Shown: one piece after another, positions 1-9,222 of the stretch
Numbering within the stretch: position 1 is the stretch's first letter
Layout: every line of letters begins with the position of its first letter
Notes under the pieces: model-generated
Told to the model about the DNA's origin: nothing
Seen by the model: the letters and a program-made list of their open reading frames with translations, nothing else
Database searches by the model: none
NCBI RefSeq assembly: GCF_900100175.1
Contig: NZ_FNEM01000004.1
Span: 299,368-363,367 of the forward strand
Source of the DNA: Ferrimonas sediminum
GTDB lineage: Bacteria > Pseudomonadota > Gammaproteobacteria > Enterobacterales > Shewanellaceae
Length of the DNA stretch: 64,000 bases
Direction of reading: 5' to 3'
Translations under genes and position numbers: made by a program

Positions 1-440
1 GCAACGGCGTCAAGATACGGCTGCTCATTCGCGGCATGTGCTCACTGCAGCCGGGAGTCAAAGGAGTATCAGACAACATCACCGCCATCTCGGTGGTGGA
101 TCGCTTCCTCGAACACCCAAGGATCATGGTGTTCAACAACGGGGGCAATCCCAGGGTATTCCTCTCCAGTGCCGACTGGATGACCCGCAACATCGATAAA
201 CGCATCGAAGTGGGCTGTCCCATCTACCAACCGGAACTGAAACAGCTGATTCTGGACATCCTTGACCTACAGTTCAAAGACACCACCAAGGCGCGGGTGC
301 TGGACAAGCAACAGCGCAACCACTACGTGAAGCGGGGTAACCGAAAGAAAATCCGATCGCAGATCGCCATCTATGATTATCTATTCGACTATGAAAAACG
401 ACTGACCCTGAAGGCACCCGGCCTATGGACCCCAAAATAG
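1..440 (+). CDS. ppk: polyphosphate kinase, C-terminal part (partial)
   Basis: Only the last 146 codons are in the window; the reading frame is open from base 3 and the start lies upstream. Ppk1 makes polyphosphate reversibly from ATP at the inner membrane. The visible part is the end of the C-terminal domain, with the family-typical stretches [15 protein letters not shown] and [17 protein letters not shown] (phospholipase-D-like fold). The ppx start codon lies inside the ppk end (16-base overlap), so the two are very probably co-transcribed and translationally coupled, as in other Gammaproteobacteria. The kinase and exopolyphosphatase sit beside the phosphate regulon genes. Identity is clear from conservation and from the ppx neighbour. 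Confidence 0.93.
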   Translation, partial: NGVKIRLLIRGMCSLQPGVKGVSDNITAISVVDRFLEHPRIMVFNNGGNPRVFLSSADWMTRNIDKRIEVGCPIYQPELKQLILDILDLQFKDTTKARVLDKQQRNHYVKRGNRKKIRSQIAIYDYLFDYEKRLTLKAPGLWTPK

Positions 441-1909
441 ACACCACAGACGGCCGCATCCTGGCGGCCATCGATCTCGGTTCCAACAGCTTTCACCTGG
501 GCATCGCCCGGGCGATCGCCGGCGACATCCAGCCCATGCACCGCCTGAAGCAGCGGGTACAGCTGGCAGAGGACAGCGACGACGACGGCAACCTGTGTCC
601 CGCCGCCATCGATCGCGGCCTGGAGTGCCTGAAGCAGTTCAGCCAGCGCCTGAGCGAAATGCAGTTCGACCAGATTCGCATCGTCGCCACCTATGCCCTG
701 CGTCAGGCCCCCAACCGCTACCAGTTTATCGAACAGGCCCGAGCCATTCTGGATCACCCCATCGAGGTGATTCCCGGGCGGGAAGAGGCGCGGCTGATCT
801 TCCACGGCGTCTGCCAGAACCAAGTGGTGGAGCAGCAGACTCTGGTGATCGACATCGGTGGCGGCAGCACCGAGCTGATCATCGGCCAGGGACACACTCC
901 GATCGAACTGGAGAGCCTGTCCATGGGCTGCGTCAGCTTTCAATCGCGGTTCTTCCCCGAGGGAAAACTGTCGTCCAAACGGATGAAACGGGCAATTCTG
1001 GCTGCCGAGCAGCAACTGGAACTGTTGCAACAGCGTTATCTTCGCACCGGTTTTCAAGCCGCCATCGGCTGCTCAGGCACCATCAAGGCCATCGCCCTGC
1101 TGCTCAATGACGGCGATCTCTCCGCCCCGATCCACCGCCAATCCCTGCAGCAATTGGCGCGGCAGATCGGCGACTGCGATCATGTCGACCAGTTGCCGTT
1201 CGAACAGTTGGCCGAGCTGCGGCGTAAGGTGCTGCCATCCGGGCTGGCCATCCTGCTGGCCTGCTTTCGGCAACTGGAGATCGAGCAGATGCAGTACAGT
1301 GAGTTTGCCCTGCGGGAAGGGGTACTGAGCGAACTGGCCAATCAACAGTCGCACCTGGACATTCAGGCCAGAACCATCCACTCGCTGCAACAACGCTATC
1401 AGCTGGACACCCGCCACAGCGCCCGCATTCAGGCCAGTGCCCAGCAGCTGTACCGCCAGTTTGAGGTCGGTAAGAAACGGCTGGAACGGTGGCTGGAGTA
1501 CGCCGCGGCCCTGCACGAAATTGGCTTGCAGGTAAACTACCGCGGCATCCACAAACACGGCGAGTACATCCTCAGCAACGCCAACCTGTCCGGCTTTAAT
1601 ACCGAGGAGCAGTGTCTGCTGGCCTTCCTGGTCCGCTGGCAGCGTAAAAAACTGACCGGCTGCCCGTCGCCACAATTGCAGATGCTAAGCAACAGCCAGT
1701 TATGGCCGCTGCTGATCGCCCTGAGGCTGTCGATCATGCTGCATCTGGGGCGCCGTCATCACATCGTCCTGCCGCAGTTACAGCAGCAGGCCAAGACCCT
1801 GACGCTGACGTTTTCGGCCCAGCTATCCGACGACGACCTGCTGGTGGCGGATCTGGAGCAGGAGCAGCAGCACCTGGCGGAGCTGGGCTGGAAACTGCAA
1901 TGGCAATGA
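425..1909 (+). CDS. ppx: exopolyphosphatase (Ppx/GppA family)
   Basis: Releases orthophosphate from the ends of polyphosphate chains. The 494-residue product is close to the size of E. coli Ppx. The N-terminal ASKHA-fold phosphate-binding motif [12 protein letters not shown] is at residues 14-25, the likely catalytic Glu is in GREEARL (Glu121), and the second glycine loop DIGGGSTE is at 143-150. The C-terminal half is the HD-like helical region found in long Ppx/GppA proteins. Adjacent ppk, with a 16-base overlap, favours Ppx over the related pppGpp phosphatase GppA. The gene is followed by a strong bidirectional terminator shared with the convergent pstS. Confidence 0.95.
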   Translation: MDPKIDTTDGRILAAIDLGSNSFHLGIARAIAGDIQPMHRLKQRVQLAEDSDDDGNLCPAAIDRGLECLKQFSQRLSEMQFDQIRIVATYALRQAPNRYQFIEQARAILDHPIEVIPGREEARLIFHGVCQNQVVEQQTLVIDIGGGSTELIIGQGHTPIELESLSMGCVSFQSRFFPEGKLSSKRMKRAILAAEQQLELLQQRYLRTGFQAAIGCSGTIKAIALLLNDGDLSAPIHRQSLQQLARQIGDCDHVDQLPFEQLAELRRKVLPSGLAILLACFRQLEIEQMQYSEFALREGVLSELANQQSHLDIQARTIHSLQQRYQLDTRHSARIQASAQQLYRQFEVGKKRLERWLEYAAALHEIGLQVNYRGIHKHGEYILSNANLSGFNTEEQCLLAFLVRWQRKKLTGCPSPQLQMLSNSQLWPLLIALRLSIMLHLGRRHHIVLPQLQQQAKTLTLTFSAQLSDDDLLVADLEQEQQHLAELGWKLQWQ

Positions 1910-1960
1910 AGCATCGGAGCCGGCGTTGATGGCCTTGGTACCACTTGGGACAGAACACAA

Positions 1961-1987
1961 AAAAACCGCCTTATGGCGGTTTTTTTC
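1961..1987. terminator. bidirectional rho-independent terminator between ppx and pstS
   Basis: An A-run, the stem ACCGCC/GGCGGT with loop TTAT, and a T-run. It lies between the convergent ppx and pstS stop codons and works on paper in both directions. Confidence 0.9.
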
Positions 1988-2001
1988 GGCTTCGGCGAGC
2001 G

Positions 2002-2973
2002 TTACAGCTTGATGCCCAACTTGGCCATGTCCTTGGCAACCACCACCTCAGGCAGTGGCACATAACCGTCTTTGTCGACGATGGTCTGGCCCTGCTTGGA
2101 CAGTACAAATTTCAGGAACTCCTGAGTCATTGGATCCAGGTCTTTGTTGGGGTGCTTGTTCACGTACACGTACAGGTAACGGCTCAAAGGGTAGCTGCCG
2201 TTGGCGGCGTTGGCAGTGGACGCTTCGATGAACTTGCCGCCCTTCTTGGACAGCGGCACCGCTTTGACGCCTGCGGTCTTGTAGCCGATACCGGAGTAAC
2301 CGATGGCATTGAGGCTGGTGGACACAGACTGGACCACGGAAGCGGAACCGGGCTGTTCGTTGACACTGGCCTTGAAGTCTCCTTTACACAGGGCTTTTTT
2401 CTTGAAGTAGCCGTAGGTACCGGATACCGAGTTACGACCGTACAGCTGCACGTCTTTGCCGGACCAACTGGCACTCAGGCCCAGGTCGCCCCAACGGTTC
2501 ACATCCTTGCCGCCACACTTGCGGGTGGAGGAGAAGATGCCATCCACCTGCTTGATGGTCAAACCGTCAATGGGGTTGTCCTTGTGAACAAACACCGCCA
2601 GGGCGTCGATGGCAACGCGTACCGGCGTTGGCTTATAGCCGAAGCGCTTCACAAAGGCTTCCTCCTCGTTTGGCTTCATCTTACGGCTCATCGGGCCGAA
2701 CTGGGAGGTGCCTTCGGTCAGGGCCGGTGGCGCCGTTGAGGAGCCGGCGGCCTGAATCTGGGGGTTCACGTTGGGGTACAGGCGCTTAAACTCTTCCGCC
2801 CACAGGGTCATCATGTTCGCCAGGGTATCGGAACCCACAGAGGAAAAATTACCAGAGACACCGCTGGTCTTTTGGTAGGTTGCCAGGGCCGGATCGATGG
2901 CCGCAGAGGTAGCCGAAGCGAAAAGGGTGGCTGCAGCAAAGCCGAGTGCACTAGCAAGTTGTTTGATTTTCAT
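2002..2973 (-). CDS. pstS: phosphate ABC transporter, periplasmic phosphate-binding protein
   Basis: Captures inorganic phosphate in the periplasm for the Pst importer. The protein is 323 residues. I chose the ATG at 2973 because it is preceded by a GGAG ribosome site with 7-base spacing and opens a normal signal peptide ([20 protein letters not shown], cut near residue 24); the frame stays open 36 codons further upstream, but across the PhoB box. Visible binding-loop features include [12 protein letters not shown] and [11 protein letters not shown], both typical of the PstS-like SBP family. The genes for the membrane and ATPase parts of the transporter are not in this window. Two contiguous PhoB boxes and a matching -10 precede it. 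Confidence 0.93.
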   Translation of the reverse strand: MKIKQLASALGFAAATLFASATSAAIDPALATYQKTSGVSGNFSSVGSDTLANMMTLWAEEFKRLYPNVNPQIQAAGSSTAPPALTEGTSQFGPMSRKMKPNEEEAFVKRFGYKPTPVRVAIDALAVFVHKDNPIDGLTIKQVDGIFSSTRKCGGKDVNRWGDLGLSASWSGKDVQLYGRNSVSGTYGYFKKKALCKGDFKASVNEQPGSASVVQSVSTSLNAIGYSGIGYKTAGVKAVPLSKKGGKFIEASTANAANGSYPLSRYLYVYVNKHPNKDLDPMTQEFLKFVLSKQGQTIVDKDGYVPLPEVVVAKDMAKLGIKL

Positions 2974-3021
2974 TTGGATTACTCCAGTATTTTTCGTAAT
3001 CAGGTTTCGTTGACGGCTGCC

Positions 3022-3077
3022 AGTATCGACCGCGAAGATGACACTTATGTGACTGCGACATGATCCATAAATGACAG
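3022..3077 (-). promoter_or_regulatory. double PhoB box and -10 element of pstS
   Basis: Reading the minus strand, four 7-base half sites lie exactly 11 bases apart: CTGTCAT (3077-3071), GGATCAT (3066-3060), CAGTCAC (3055-3049) and GTGTCAT (3044-3038), each separated by 4 bases. This equals two adjacent Pho boxes (consensus CTGTCAT-N4-CTGTCAT). A -10-like GATACT lies at 3027-3022, 10 bases after the last half site, the usual spacing for PhoB-activated promoters that lack a -35. The box begins directly next to the phoR stop codon. Confidence 0.88.
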
Positions 3078-4379
3078 TCATGCCTTTTCAGTCTGTTGGA
3101 CCACAATCAGGTTGGCGGGAATGGAAAAGCCAAAGCGACTTCCCTTACCCGGAGTGCTGTGGATGTCCAACTGGCTGTTGTGATGACTCAGGGCGTGCTT
3201 AACAATGGCCAGTCCCAGGCCACTGCCGCCGGTCTGGCGGGAGCGAGCCCTATCGACCCGGTAGAATCGCTCCGTAAGCCGGGGAATATGCTCCAGCGCA
3301 ATCCCTTCACCGCAATCCTGCACCTCGAAACGACCCACGTCGCCAAGGCGGCGCCAACTGATTCGAACCTCGGTACCCGCCGGCGAATAGTGCACGGCGT
3401 TTTGTACCAGGTTGGCACAGGCGCTGCGAATCTGCAGTTCATCACCGTACATATGCAGCCCGGGATCAATATCCAGCACCAGTTGATGCTTACCCGCCGA
3501 CAACGCCAGCGCTTCATCATGGACCTGGTTCAGTACCTCGGTCATGTCGATTCTGTGTTCCGGATCCACCTGGGTCGACACTTCAATCTTCGACAGCGTC
3601 AGCAGTTGATCCACCAGGCTCTTCATCCTCTGGGTCTGATCCGTCATCGCCGATACCTGCTTTTCGTCCATGGCCGGCGACATGGCCATCATCTCCAGGT
3701 AGCCCTGCAGCACAGTCAATGGCGTCTTCAACTCATGGGACACATTGGCCACAAAATCCCGGCGCATCTCCTCCAGTTGCCGCAGCCGGGTTACGTCCCG
3801 GGCCAGCAGCAGTTTCTGGTTGTCGCCGTAGGCCATGATTCGAATCTCCAGCAGCCGGGATTCCGACGCCGACGAGGTCATCTCAATGGGATCGTCATAC
3901 TGGTTGCTGTGCAGGTAGCTGGAAAACGCCGGATAGCGAATCAGGTTGTCAATCCGCTGACCCGCATCCTGAGGCCAGTGAATCCCCAGGTGCAGCTCCG
4001 CCAACTTGTTGCACCAGGCGATCTGCCCCTCGTGGCCCATCACCACCGCCGCATCGGGCAGGGCCTCAGCCCCCTCACGGAAACGGGACAACAGTCGTGC
4101 CAGTTGCGAACGACGCCGGCGATTTTTCCCCTGCAGCCGGTAGATGCCATTGAAGATCGGTTCCCAGCTGCCAGTGCCGTGGGGCGGAGTCAGGCGACGA
4201 TCTTTCCACAACCAGTGGGCCAGCCGCGCCAGATGGCGATAGTGGTATCCCAGCAGTACCCAGGTACCGATCAGCAACAGCAGGGTGACCTGGTCCAACA
4301 ACAGCCCCACCAGTCCCCACAGTGAGAACCAGATAGCCAGACGGCCGGCGAGTCGGTAACCTGAGTACTCTTCAAACAT
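3078..4379 (-). CDS. phoR: phosphate regulon sensor histidine kinase PhoR
   Basis: Inner-membrane kinase that phosphorylates PhoB when phosphate is low. The 433-residue protein matches the usual PhoR length. Two N-terminal membrane segments lie at about residues 10-45, followed by a basic linker, a PAS-like region (about 100-200), the H-box [13 protein letters not shown] with the phospho-acceptor His215, the N-box [13 protein letters not shown] (about 321-333), the G1 box DCGEGI (355-360) and the G2 box [12 protein letters not shown] (384-395). It follows phoB on the same strand after a 100-base gap that contains an inverted repeat, and its stop codon adjoins the pstS PhoB boxes. Confidence 0.95.
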   Translation of the reverse strand: MFEEYSGYRLAGRLAIWFSLWGLVGLLLDQVTLLLLIGTWVLLGYHYRHLARLAHWLWKDRRLTPPHGTGSWEPIFNGIYRLQGKNRRRRSQLARLLSRFREGAEALPDAAVVMGHEGQIAWCNKLAELHLGIHWPQDAGQRIDNLIRYPAFSSYLHSNQYDDPIEMTSSASESRLLEIRIMAYGDNQKLLLARDVTRLRQLEEMRRDFVANVSHELKTPLTVLQGYLEMMAMSPAMDEKQVSAMTDQTQRMKSLVDQLLTLSKIEVSTQVDPEHRIDMTEVLNQVHDEALALSAGKHQLVLDIDPGLHMYGDELQIRSACANLVQNAVHYSPAGTEVRISWRRLGDVGRFEVQDCGEGIALEHIPRLTERFYRVDRARSRQTGGSGLGLAIVKHALSHHNSQLDIHSTPGKGSRFGFSIPANLIVVQQTEKA

Positions 4380-4421
4380 TCAGTCAATAGCCTTGTTGAG
4401 TGACGCGTCCTGAAACGAAAA

Positions 4422-4460
4422 ACCCATTGCCTCGAAGCTAACGCTGTCGTCGCAATGGGT
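4422..4460 (-). repeat. inverted repeat between phoB and phoR
   Basis: ACCCATTGC (4422-4430) and GCAATGGGT (4452-4460) are perfect 9-base inverted arms around a 21-base loop. There is no T-run after the stem, so it is not a classical terminator. It could act in the phoB-phoR mRNA as a processing or attenuation hairpin; that is only inference. Confidence 0.6.
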
Positions 4461-4479
4461 CAATCTCTATGGCAACCGG

Positions 4480-5169
4480 TTACCCCTTGGTAGAGAACCG
4501 GTAGCCGGCTCCACGAACGGTCTGAATCAGGCTGTCGTGACCATTAAGCTGAATCGCCTTACGCAGACGGCGAATGTGCACGTCGACGGTGCGATCTTCC
4601 ACATACACGTTGGTTCCCCAGACGTTATCCAGCAGCTGCTCGCGGCTGTAGACCCGCTCCGGGTGAGTCATAAAGAAGTGCAGTAACCGGAACTCAGTCG
4701 GGCCCATCTCCAGCAGGCTCTCATCGACACTGACCCGGTGGCTGACCGGGTCCAGCTTGAGACCTTGTACCTCAATCACTTCCTCCAGCCGGGTCGGCGC
4801 ACTGCGCCTGAGCACCGCCTTGATGCGGGCCACCAACTCCTTAGGAGAAAACGGTTTGGTGATGTAATCGTCGGCGCCCACTTCCAGACCACGGACCCGA
4901 TCCTCCTCCTCACCACGGGCGGTCAGCATGATGATGGGGATTCGGCGGGTGTGCTCCTGACCGCGCACCTGCTTGGCCAGCTGGATACCGCTGCCTCCCG
5001 GCAGCATCCAGTCCAGCAACACCAGATCCGGGTAGGGCTCGGCCAGTCTTTGAACTCCCTGTTCGAAATCCTCGGCACTTACAGTTTGAAAGCCATGTTG
5101 CTCTAACACAAAGGTCAGCATGTCACGGATGGCAGATTCATCTTCAACAATTAAGATGCGGGCAGTCAT
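4480..5169 (-). CDS. phoB: phosphate regulon response regulator PhoB
   Basis: OmpR-family transcription factor that activates Pho regulon promoters when phosphorylated by PhoR. From the chosen start it has 229 residues, the same as E. coli PhoB. The receiver domain shows the acidic pair ED at 9-10, the phospho-acceptor Asp53 in [11 protein letters not shown], and the switch Lys in [12 protein letters not shown]. The winged-helix domain has the DNA-recognition stretch [18 protein letters not shown]. The ATG at 5169 is chosen from family alignment; AAGGA lies very close to it, so initiation at the in-frame GTG three codons upstream is also possible. An autoregulatory Pho box precedes it. Confidence 0.96.
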   Translation of the reverse strand: MTARILIVEDESAIRDMLTFVLEQHGFQTVSAEDFEQGVQRLAEPYPDLVLLDWMLPGGSGIQLAKQVRGQEHTRRIPIIMLTARGEEEDRVRGLEVGADDYITKPFSPKELVARIKAVLRRSAPTRLEEVIEVQGLKLDPVSHRVSVDESLLEMGPTEFRLLHFFMTHPERVYSREQLLDNVWGTNVYVEDRTVDVHIRRLRKAIQLNGHDSLIQTVRGAGYRFSTKG

Positions 5170-5205
5170 TTCCTTCACTGTCCTTCCTCTGAAAAAACTG
5201 AGGTG

Positions 5206-5247
5206 ATTATGGGTCAATGATATGACAGAAATATGACTGGGTGACAG
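5206..5247 (-). promoter_or_regulatory. PhoB box and -10 of phoB
   Basis: On the minus strand CAGTCAT (5239-5233), four bases, then CTGTCAT (5228-5222) form a 13-of-14 match to the Pho box. CATAAT (5211-5206) is a good -10 exactly 10 bases further on. An additional half site CTGTCAC lies at 5247-5241, outside the 11-base phase. This predicts PhoB-dependent autoregulation of phoB-phoR, as in E. coli. Confidence 0.88.
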
Positions 5248-5255
5248 CCGGGTTC

Positions 5256-5285
5256 AATAAAAAAAGGGCCTAAAGGCCCCTTTTC
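5256..5285 (-). terminator. rho-independent terminator of the porin gene
   Basis: On the minus strand the stem GGGGCC/GGCCC with loop TTTA is followed by seven T. It lies 30 bases after the porin stop and just upstream of the phoB promoter, and so insulates phoB from porin transcription. Confidence 0.85.
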
Positions 5286-5314
5286 AGTGCGCTACACTGC
5301 CACCGTCGCCATCC

Positions 5315-6241
5315 TCAGAATTTGTGCTCAAGGCCGATGCCGAAGTAGTCATCCGCGCTGTTGGCGGATTCCAGGTCGCGCTGGGTGTAGTAGGCGAACA
5401 GTTTGGTTGGCTTACCCAGCTTGTAGTCGGCCCCCGCAGAGATCGCTTCCCCCTTGGTGTCCATGTCCTGGTATTGAGCCTTGAGGGTCACCGCGGACAA
5501 CTGGTAGCCGGCACTGACCATGAAACCGTCCGTGCTGTCTTTACCCGCTTGCTCCTGGTCCTGGTACATCGCCCCGAGTTTCAGATCGCCGATTTTGCCC
5601 TGAACCGTGGCCCGCAGGATGCTGTCGAAGCCCTTAACGTCGGTGTCGTAGGCAACGGAAGCGAACAAGGCAGACTTCTTCAACTTGGCATCGCCGTACA
5701 GGGCGGCGACGGAGAAGCCGTCGTCGCCGTTCTTCTGGCTGCCGGACTCTTCGGCAACGTAGGTGGCGCCGAACTTGATGCCGGCAAACGAAGGCGACAG
5801 GTAGGTAACGGTCTGTTCCATACGGTTTTCACCCTTGAACAGGTGCTTAATGTCCCCCTGCAGGTCTCCAAACAGATCCGCCTTGCCCTGAGATTTCTTC
5901 AGCATGGTGTCGTTGCGGCCCAAAGACACTTCACCAAACACCCCCCGCAGGCCGACAAACTGGTTACGGGCCTCGAAGTTGTCCTTGTCTTCATCGCTGG
6001 TGTTCACTTCGTACTCGATGGTGTAGAACGCTTCCAGTTCGGCGCCCAGTTCAAACGCCCCCTTGACCCCCAGACGAGAGGCGTTGGAGTGAACGCCGGT
6101 GGTGCTGTCACCATCCACATCGAACGCGTCCACGGATACGTTCAGCTTACCGTAAACGGTAACAGGGTCAGCGGCAGCGGCAGTCACAGGCAGGGCAGAA
6201 GCGATCACGGCGGCAATGACAGAGGGTTTGATCAAGTTCAT
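5315..6241 (-). CDS. outer-membrane porin (Gram-negative general porin family)
   Basis: A trimeric beta-barrel channel for small solutes is expected. The 308-residue protein has a signal peptide (about 1-24, ending TAAAA before DPVTVYGKLN), an N-terminal first strand typical of Gram-negative porins, a run of amphipathic alternating strands, the conserved SRLGVKG segment early in the barrel, and a C-terminal aromatic residue (LEHKF) needed for BAM-dependent insertion. AAGGA precedes the ATG. Its position next to phoB suggests a PhoE-like, phosphate-linked role, but only one clear PhoB half site (6302-6308) lies upstream. Substrate preference cannot be read from the sequence. Confidence 0.88.
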   Translation of the reverse strand: MNLIKPSVIAAVIASALPVTAAAADPVTVYGKLNVSVDAFDVDGDSTTGVHSNASRLGVKGAFELGAELEAFYTIEYEVNTSDEDKDNFEARNQFVGLRGVFGEVSLGRNDTMLKKSQGKADLFGDLQGDIKHLFKGENRMEQTVTYLSPSFAGIKFGATYVAEESGSQKNGDDGFSVAALYGDAKLKKSALFASVAYDTDVKGFDSILRATVQGKIGDLKLGAMYQDQEQAGKDSTDGFMVSAGYQLSAVTLKAQYQDMDTKGEAISAGADYKLGKPTKLFAYYTQRDLESANSADDYFGIGLEHKF

Positions 6242-6468
6242 CTCAGTTTTCCTTTAAACGTAGGATTTGCTTTTTAATTGGCCGCAGTGTGCCAGCGACA
6301 TGTGACAGATTTATTGCGTGTTTCAATAGCATTTCACTTTCTAATGAGCGGGATTCGAAGGCGGCGTTGCGAAATCGGCAACGGCCACAACCCGGCTTTG
6401 GGTTGCCACTGGAATAAGAACTCAATACACTGCCCAGCCATCCAACCCGCCTGAAACAGGACAACACC

Positions 6469-7383
6469 ATGTGGTTTAAAAATTTGCTTCTCTACCGTCT
6501 CACCAAGCCGGTGGAGTGGGATGCCGACGCGCTGGAAAAGCAGCTGGAACCCTTTATCTTCACGCCGGCGGGCAGCCAGGACATCAGTAAGCTGGGCTTC
6601 GTTAAGCCCCTGGGCAAGGTGGGGGAGAGTCTGGTGCACTCCGCTCAGGGCAACCTGCTTCTGGCCATCGAGAAAGAGGAAAAGATGCTGCCGGCATCGG
6701 TGATCCGCGAGGAGATGGAGCAGAAAGTCAGCCTCATCGAAGATGAGCAGGGACGCAAAGTCACCAAGAAGGAGAAAGACGGCATCAAGGATGAGATTGT
6801 TCATACCCTGCTGCCCCGCGCCTTCAGCCGCAAGAGCCGCACCCGCGCCCTGGTGCTGGCGCCACTACAACTGGTCGTGGTCGAAGCCACCAGCCACAAC
6901 AAGGCGGAAGAGCTGCTGAGCCTGTTGCGCAAAGCCATCGGTTCTCTGCCCATCGCTCCGGTCAGCATGACCGCCCTGCCGGAAGAGAAGATGACCGAGT
7001 GGGTCACCAAGAATCACGTCGGCGAAGGCTTCACCCTGCTGGACGAAGCCACCCTGAAAAGCCCGTTGGAAGATGGCGGCAGCGTCACTCTGAAACAGCT
7101 GGCGCTGGACAGCGACGAAGTCGCTGCCCATATCCAACAAGGGATGGAGGTCACCAAGGTGGCGCTGGAGTACCGGGATGTGCTGTCTCTGGTATTGCAG
7201 AGTGACCTGTCGGTAAAGCGTCTGAAATTCAGCGAGGAGATTCGCGACCAGAACAGCGAGTTTGAAAAAGAGGAGCTGGCCGCCCGACTGGATGCCGATT
7301 TTGCCCTGATGTGCGGGGAACTGACCGGCTTCCTGCCCGATCTGTTCGCGGCTCTGGGGGGACAGGAGCAGCAGGACAGCTGA
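6469..7383 (+). CDS. rdgC: recombination-associated protein RdgC
   Basis: Ring-shaped double-stranded-DNA-binding protein that restrains RecA and is needed in some replication-restart mutants. The 304-residue product is essentially the length of E. coli RdgC and starts with the family-typical MWFKNLLLYRL. Other conserved parts are GFVKPLG and KRLKFSEEIRDQNSEF near the C-terminus. The ATG has an AGGA site 8 bases upstream. It is monocistronic, divergent from the porin, and ends at a strong symmetrical terminator shared with the M61 peptidase gene. Confidence 0.95.
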   Translation: MWFKNLLLYRLTKPVEWDADALEKQLEPFIFTPAGSQDISKLGFVKPLGKVGESLVHSAQGNLLLAIEKEEKMLPASVIREEMEQKVSLIEDEQGRKVTKKEKDGIKDEIVHTLLPRAFSRKSRTRALVLAPLQLVVVEATSHNKAEELLSLLRKAIGSLPIAPVSMTALPEEKMTEWVTKNHVGEGFTLLDEATLKSPLEDGGSVTLKQLALDSDEVAAHIQQGMEVTKVALEYRDVLSLVLQSDLSVKRLKFSEEIRDQNSEFEKEELAARLDADFALMCGELTGFLPDLFAALGGQEQQDS

Positions 7384-7398
7384 TCACCAGAGTAACAA

Positions 7399-7429
7399 AA
7401 AAGGGCAAGCCGACGGCTTGCCCTTTTTT
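7399..7429. terminator. bidirectional terminator between rdgC and the M61 peptidase
   Basis: The 9-bp stem GGGCAAGCC/GGCTTGCCC (7403-7423) with loop GAC is flanked by an A-run and a T-run, so it serves both convergent genes. Confidence 0.93.
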
Positions 7430-7446
7430 ATTGGCTGAGGCTCCGG

Positions 7447-9222
7447 TTAGTAGGGCCAGTCGATGCCAGCCCAGGCTCGAAACGCCGCCTTCTGCGCGGG
7501 GCTGACGCTGGCTTGGGCTTCCAGCACCAGTTTGCCCGGTTGCCGCCGCTCCGGCGTCAACGACAACGTCATCAACCGATCACGGCGGAACAGCGTTAGC
7601 GACACCGGTGCATCCAGAGGCAACTCCGCCAGTCGATCCTGCCACTGAGACTCGGGTACCCTCATGCCATTGATAGCCACCACCCGATCTTCGGTCGTCA
7701 CTCCGGCTTGCCAGGCCGGACCCTCACGACGCACATGGGTCACGGTCGCCAACCCCTCATCGTCGCTGACACGGATGCCCAGTTCCGCCACCTCATCCTC
7801 ATCCGACGCTTTACGCTGCAACCCCACCTGGGCCAGCATGGCATCAAACTCCAGGACGCTCGGAGCATCGATGGCCTGCCGCCACCAGGATTCAAAACTG
7901 CTGCCGGTCAGCAAGCGTAAGCCGTCTTTGACATCCTGCTCGGTAAACCCGGCCGGCAGGCGGTGGTTCTGATACAGGTAGCGGTGCAGATCCCGATAGC
8001 TCTTATCGGCGCCAGTGCGGTCGATGATCGCCAAATCCAGTGCCCAGGAGGCCAGATACCCTTCCGAATAGATGTTGACGCTGTGGTTACGGGCGTAATC
8101 GCCGCCGGTGGCAATCCACTCGTTGAAACTGGCGTCCGCCACGCTTTGCCACTGCCGTCCAGGAGTCTGCTCACTGCGCTCGATGCGACGGGCAACATCC
8201 TGCAAAAACTCCTCGATAGTGATCACCCCGGCTCTAAGCAACAACTGGTTCTGAAAATAGCTGGTGGAGCCTTCGGCCAACCACAACAGCCGAGTGTAGT
8301 TCTCCTGCTGATAGTCATAAGGCGTCAGCCCCGCCGGCCGGTAGGCTTTGACGTTCCAGGTGTGCACAAATTCATGGGAGGCGGTGGCAATAAACGGCAG
8401 ATACTCTTCCCGCTTCCTAAAGCTGTTGCGAGTGCGCTGAATCACCGTCGAGTTCAGGTGCTCGGTGGCACCGCGGACGCCGCTGGTGGCATGAATCATA
8501 AACACATAGCGCTCATAGGGGTATCCGCCCCATAGCGCCGCGCCCTCCGCCACCAGGCGCCGCAGATCATCGACGATGGCATCCACGTCGTAATTGCCCT
8601 CGCCCCAGAACAGCACCTGATAGTCGCGGCCGTCCACCATAAAAGAGACCGACTGGTGCACTCCGGTCTCGATAGGGCTGTCCACCAGCACATCGTAGTT
8701 ATCGGCCACAAACTGGTGAGGAGCCGGACTGTGCATGCCGGAAACACTGCGCCACGCCTCGGGCACGCTCAGTTCGACCCGCAAGGGCTGGTCACGAAAC
8801 TCGGGACTGTACATAAACACCGCCGATGCATCCAGAAAGCCATGACTGTCATCGATATGGCGGGAGCGATCCCCCAGTTCGTTGGCGTACAGCTGGTAGC
8901 GAACCGTCACCTGAGTGGGGGCCGTCAGAGAAACCCGCCAGCTGCCGCGGGCCACCTTCTGCCACTCCAGCGGGCGTCCCTGGGCATCAACCACCTGAAG
9001 CCGCCGCACGCCGTCGGCCAACGGCAGCAACTGATAGCGTCCCGTACGCCAGTTGGGCATCTGCAGCGTCAAGGTGTCGCCATTTGCCTTCGGGAACTGC
9101 ACCTCTACGTCGGCCAGATGATGTTGGGGCTGGGTGATGGCCAGTCGATAGTTCACCGGTGCCGCCAGTGATGAGGGCGGAAGCATCAGCAACCCGAGTA
9201 AGAGTACAAAGAGGTAGTGCAT
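7447..9222 (-). CDS. M61 family (glycyl aminopeptidase-like) secreted peptidase with PDZ domain
   Basis: Probable exported zinc aminopeptidase. The 591-residue protein has a signal peptide (about 1-20, ending SSLA-AP), an N-terminal M61 beta domain (about 25-190), the zinc motif HEFVH at 283-287 followed by TWN, a likely third zinc ligand Glu317 in LAEGSTSYF, and a C-terminal PDZ domain (about 475-560, with INGMRVPE). The ATG has an AAGGA site at 5-base spacing. The family is known for removing N-terminal glycine or acidic residues, but the substrate here is unknown. It is transcribed alone, converging on rdgC. Confidence 0.88.
   Translation of the reverse strand: MHYLFVLLLGLLMLPPSSLAAPVNYRLAITQPQHHLADVEVQFPKANGDTLTLQMPNWRTGRYQLLPLADGVRRLQVVDAQGRPLEWQKVARGSWRVSLTAPTQVTVRYQLYANELGDRSRHIDDSHGFLDASAVFMYSPEFRDQPLRVELSVPEAWRSVSGMHSPAPHQFVADNYDVLVDSPIETGVHQSVSFMVDGRDYQVLFWGEGNYDVDAIVDDLRRLVAEGAALWGGYPYERYVFMIHATSGVRGATEHLNSTVIQRTRNSFRKREEYLPFIATASHEFVHTWNVKAYRPAGLTPYDYQQENYTRLLWLAEGSTSYFQNQLLLRAGVITIEEFLQDVARRIERSEQTPGRQWQSVADASFNEWIATGGDYARNHSVNIYSEGYLASWALDLAIIDRTGADKSYRDLHRYLYQNHRLPAGFTEQDVKDGLRLLTGSSFESWWRQAIDAPSVLEFDAMLAQVGLQRKASDEDEVAELGIRVSDDEGLATVTHVRREGPAWQAGVTTEDRVVAINGMRVPESQWQDRLAELPLDAPVSLTLFRRDRLMTLSLTPERRQPGKLVLEAQASVSPAQKAAFRAWAGIDWPY

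Noticed and set aside
6290..6330. Full Pho box before the porin gene
   Set aside because: Only one half site is clear; the phased partner positions do not match.
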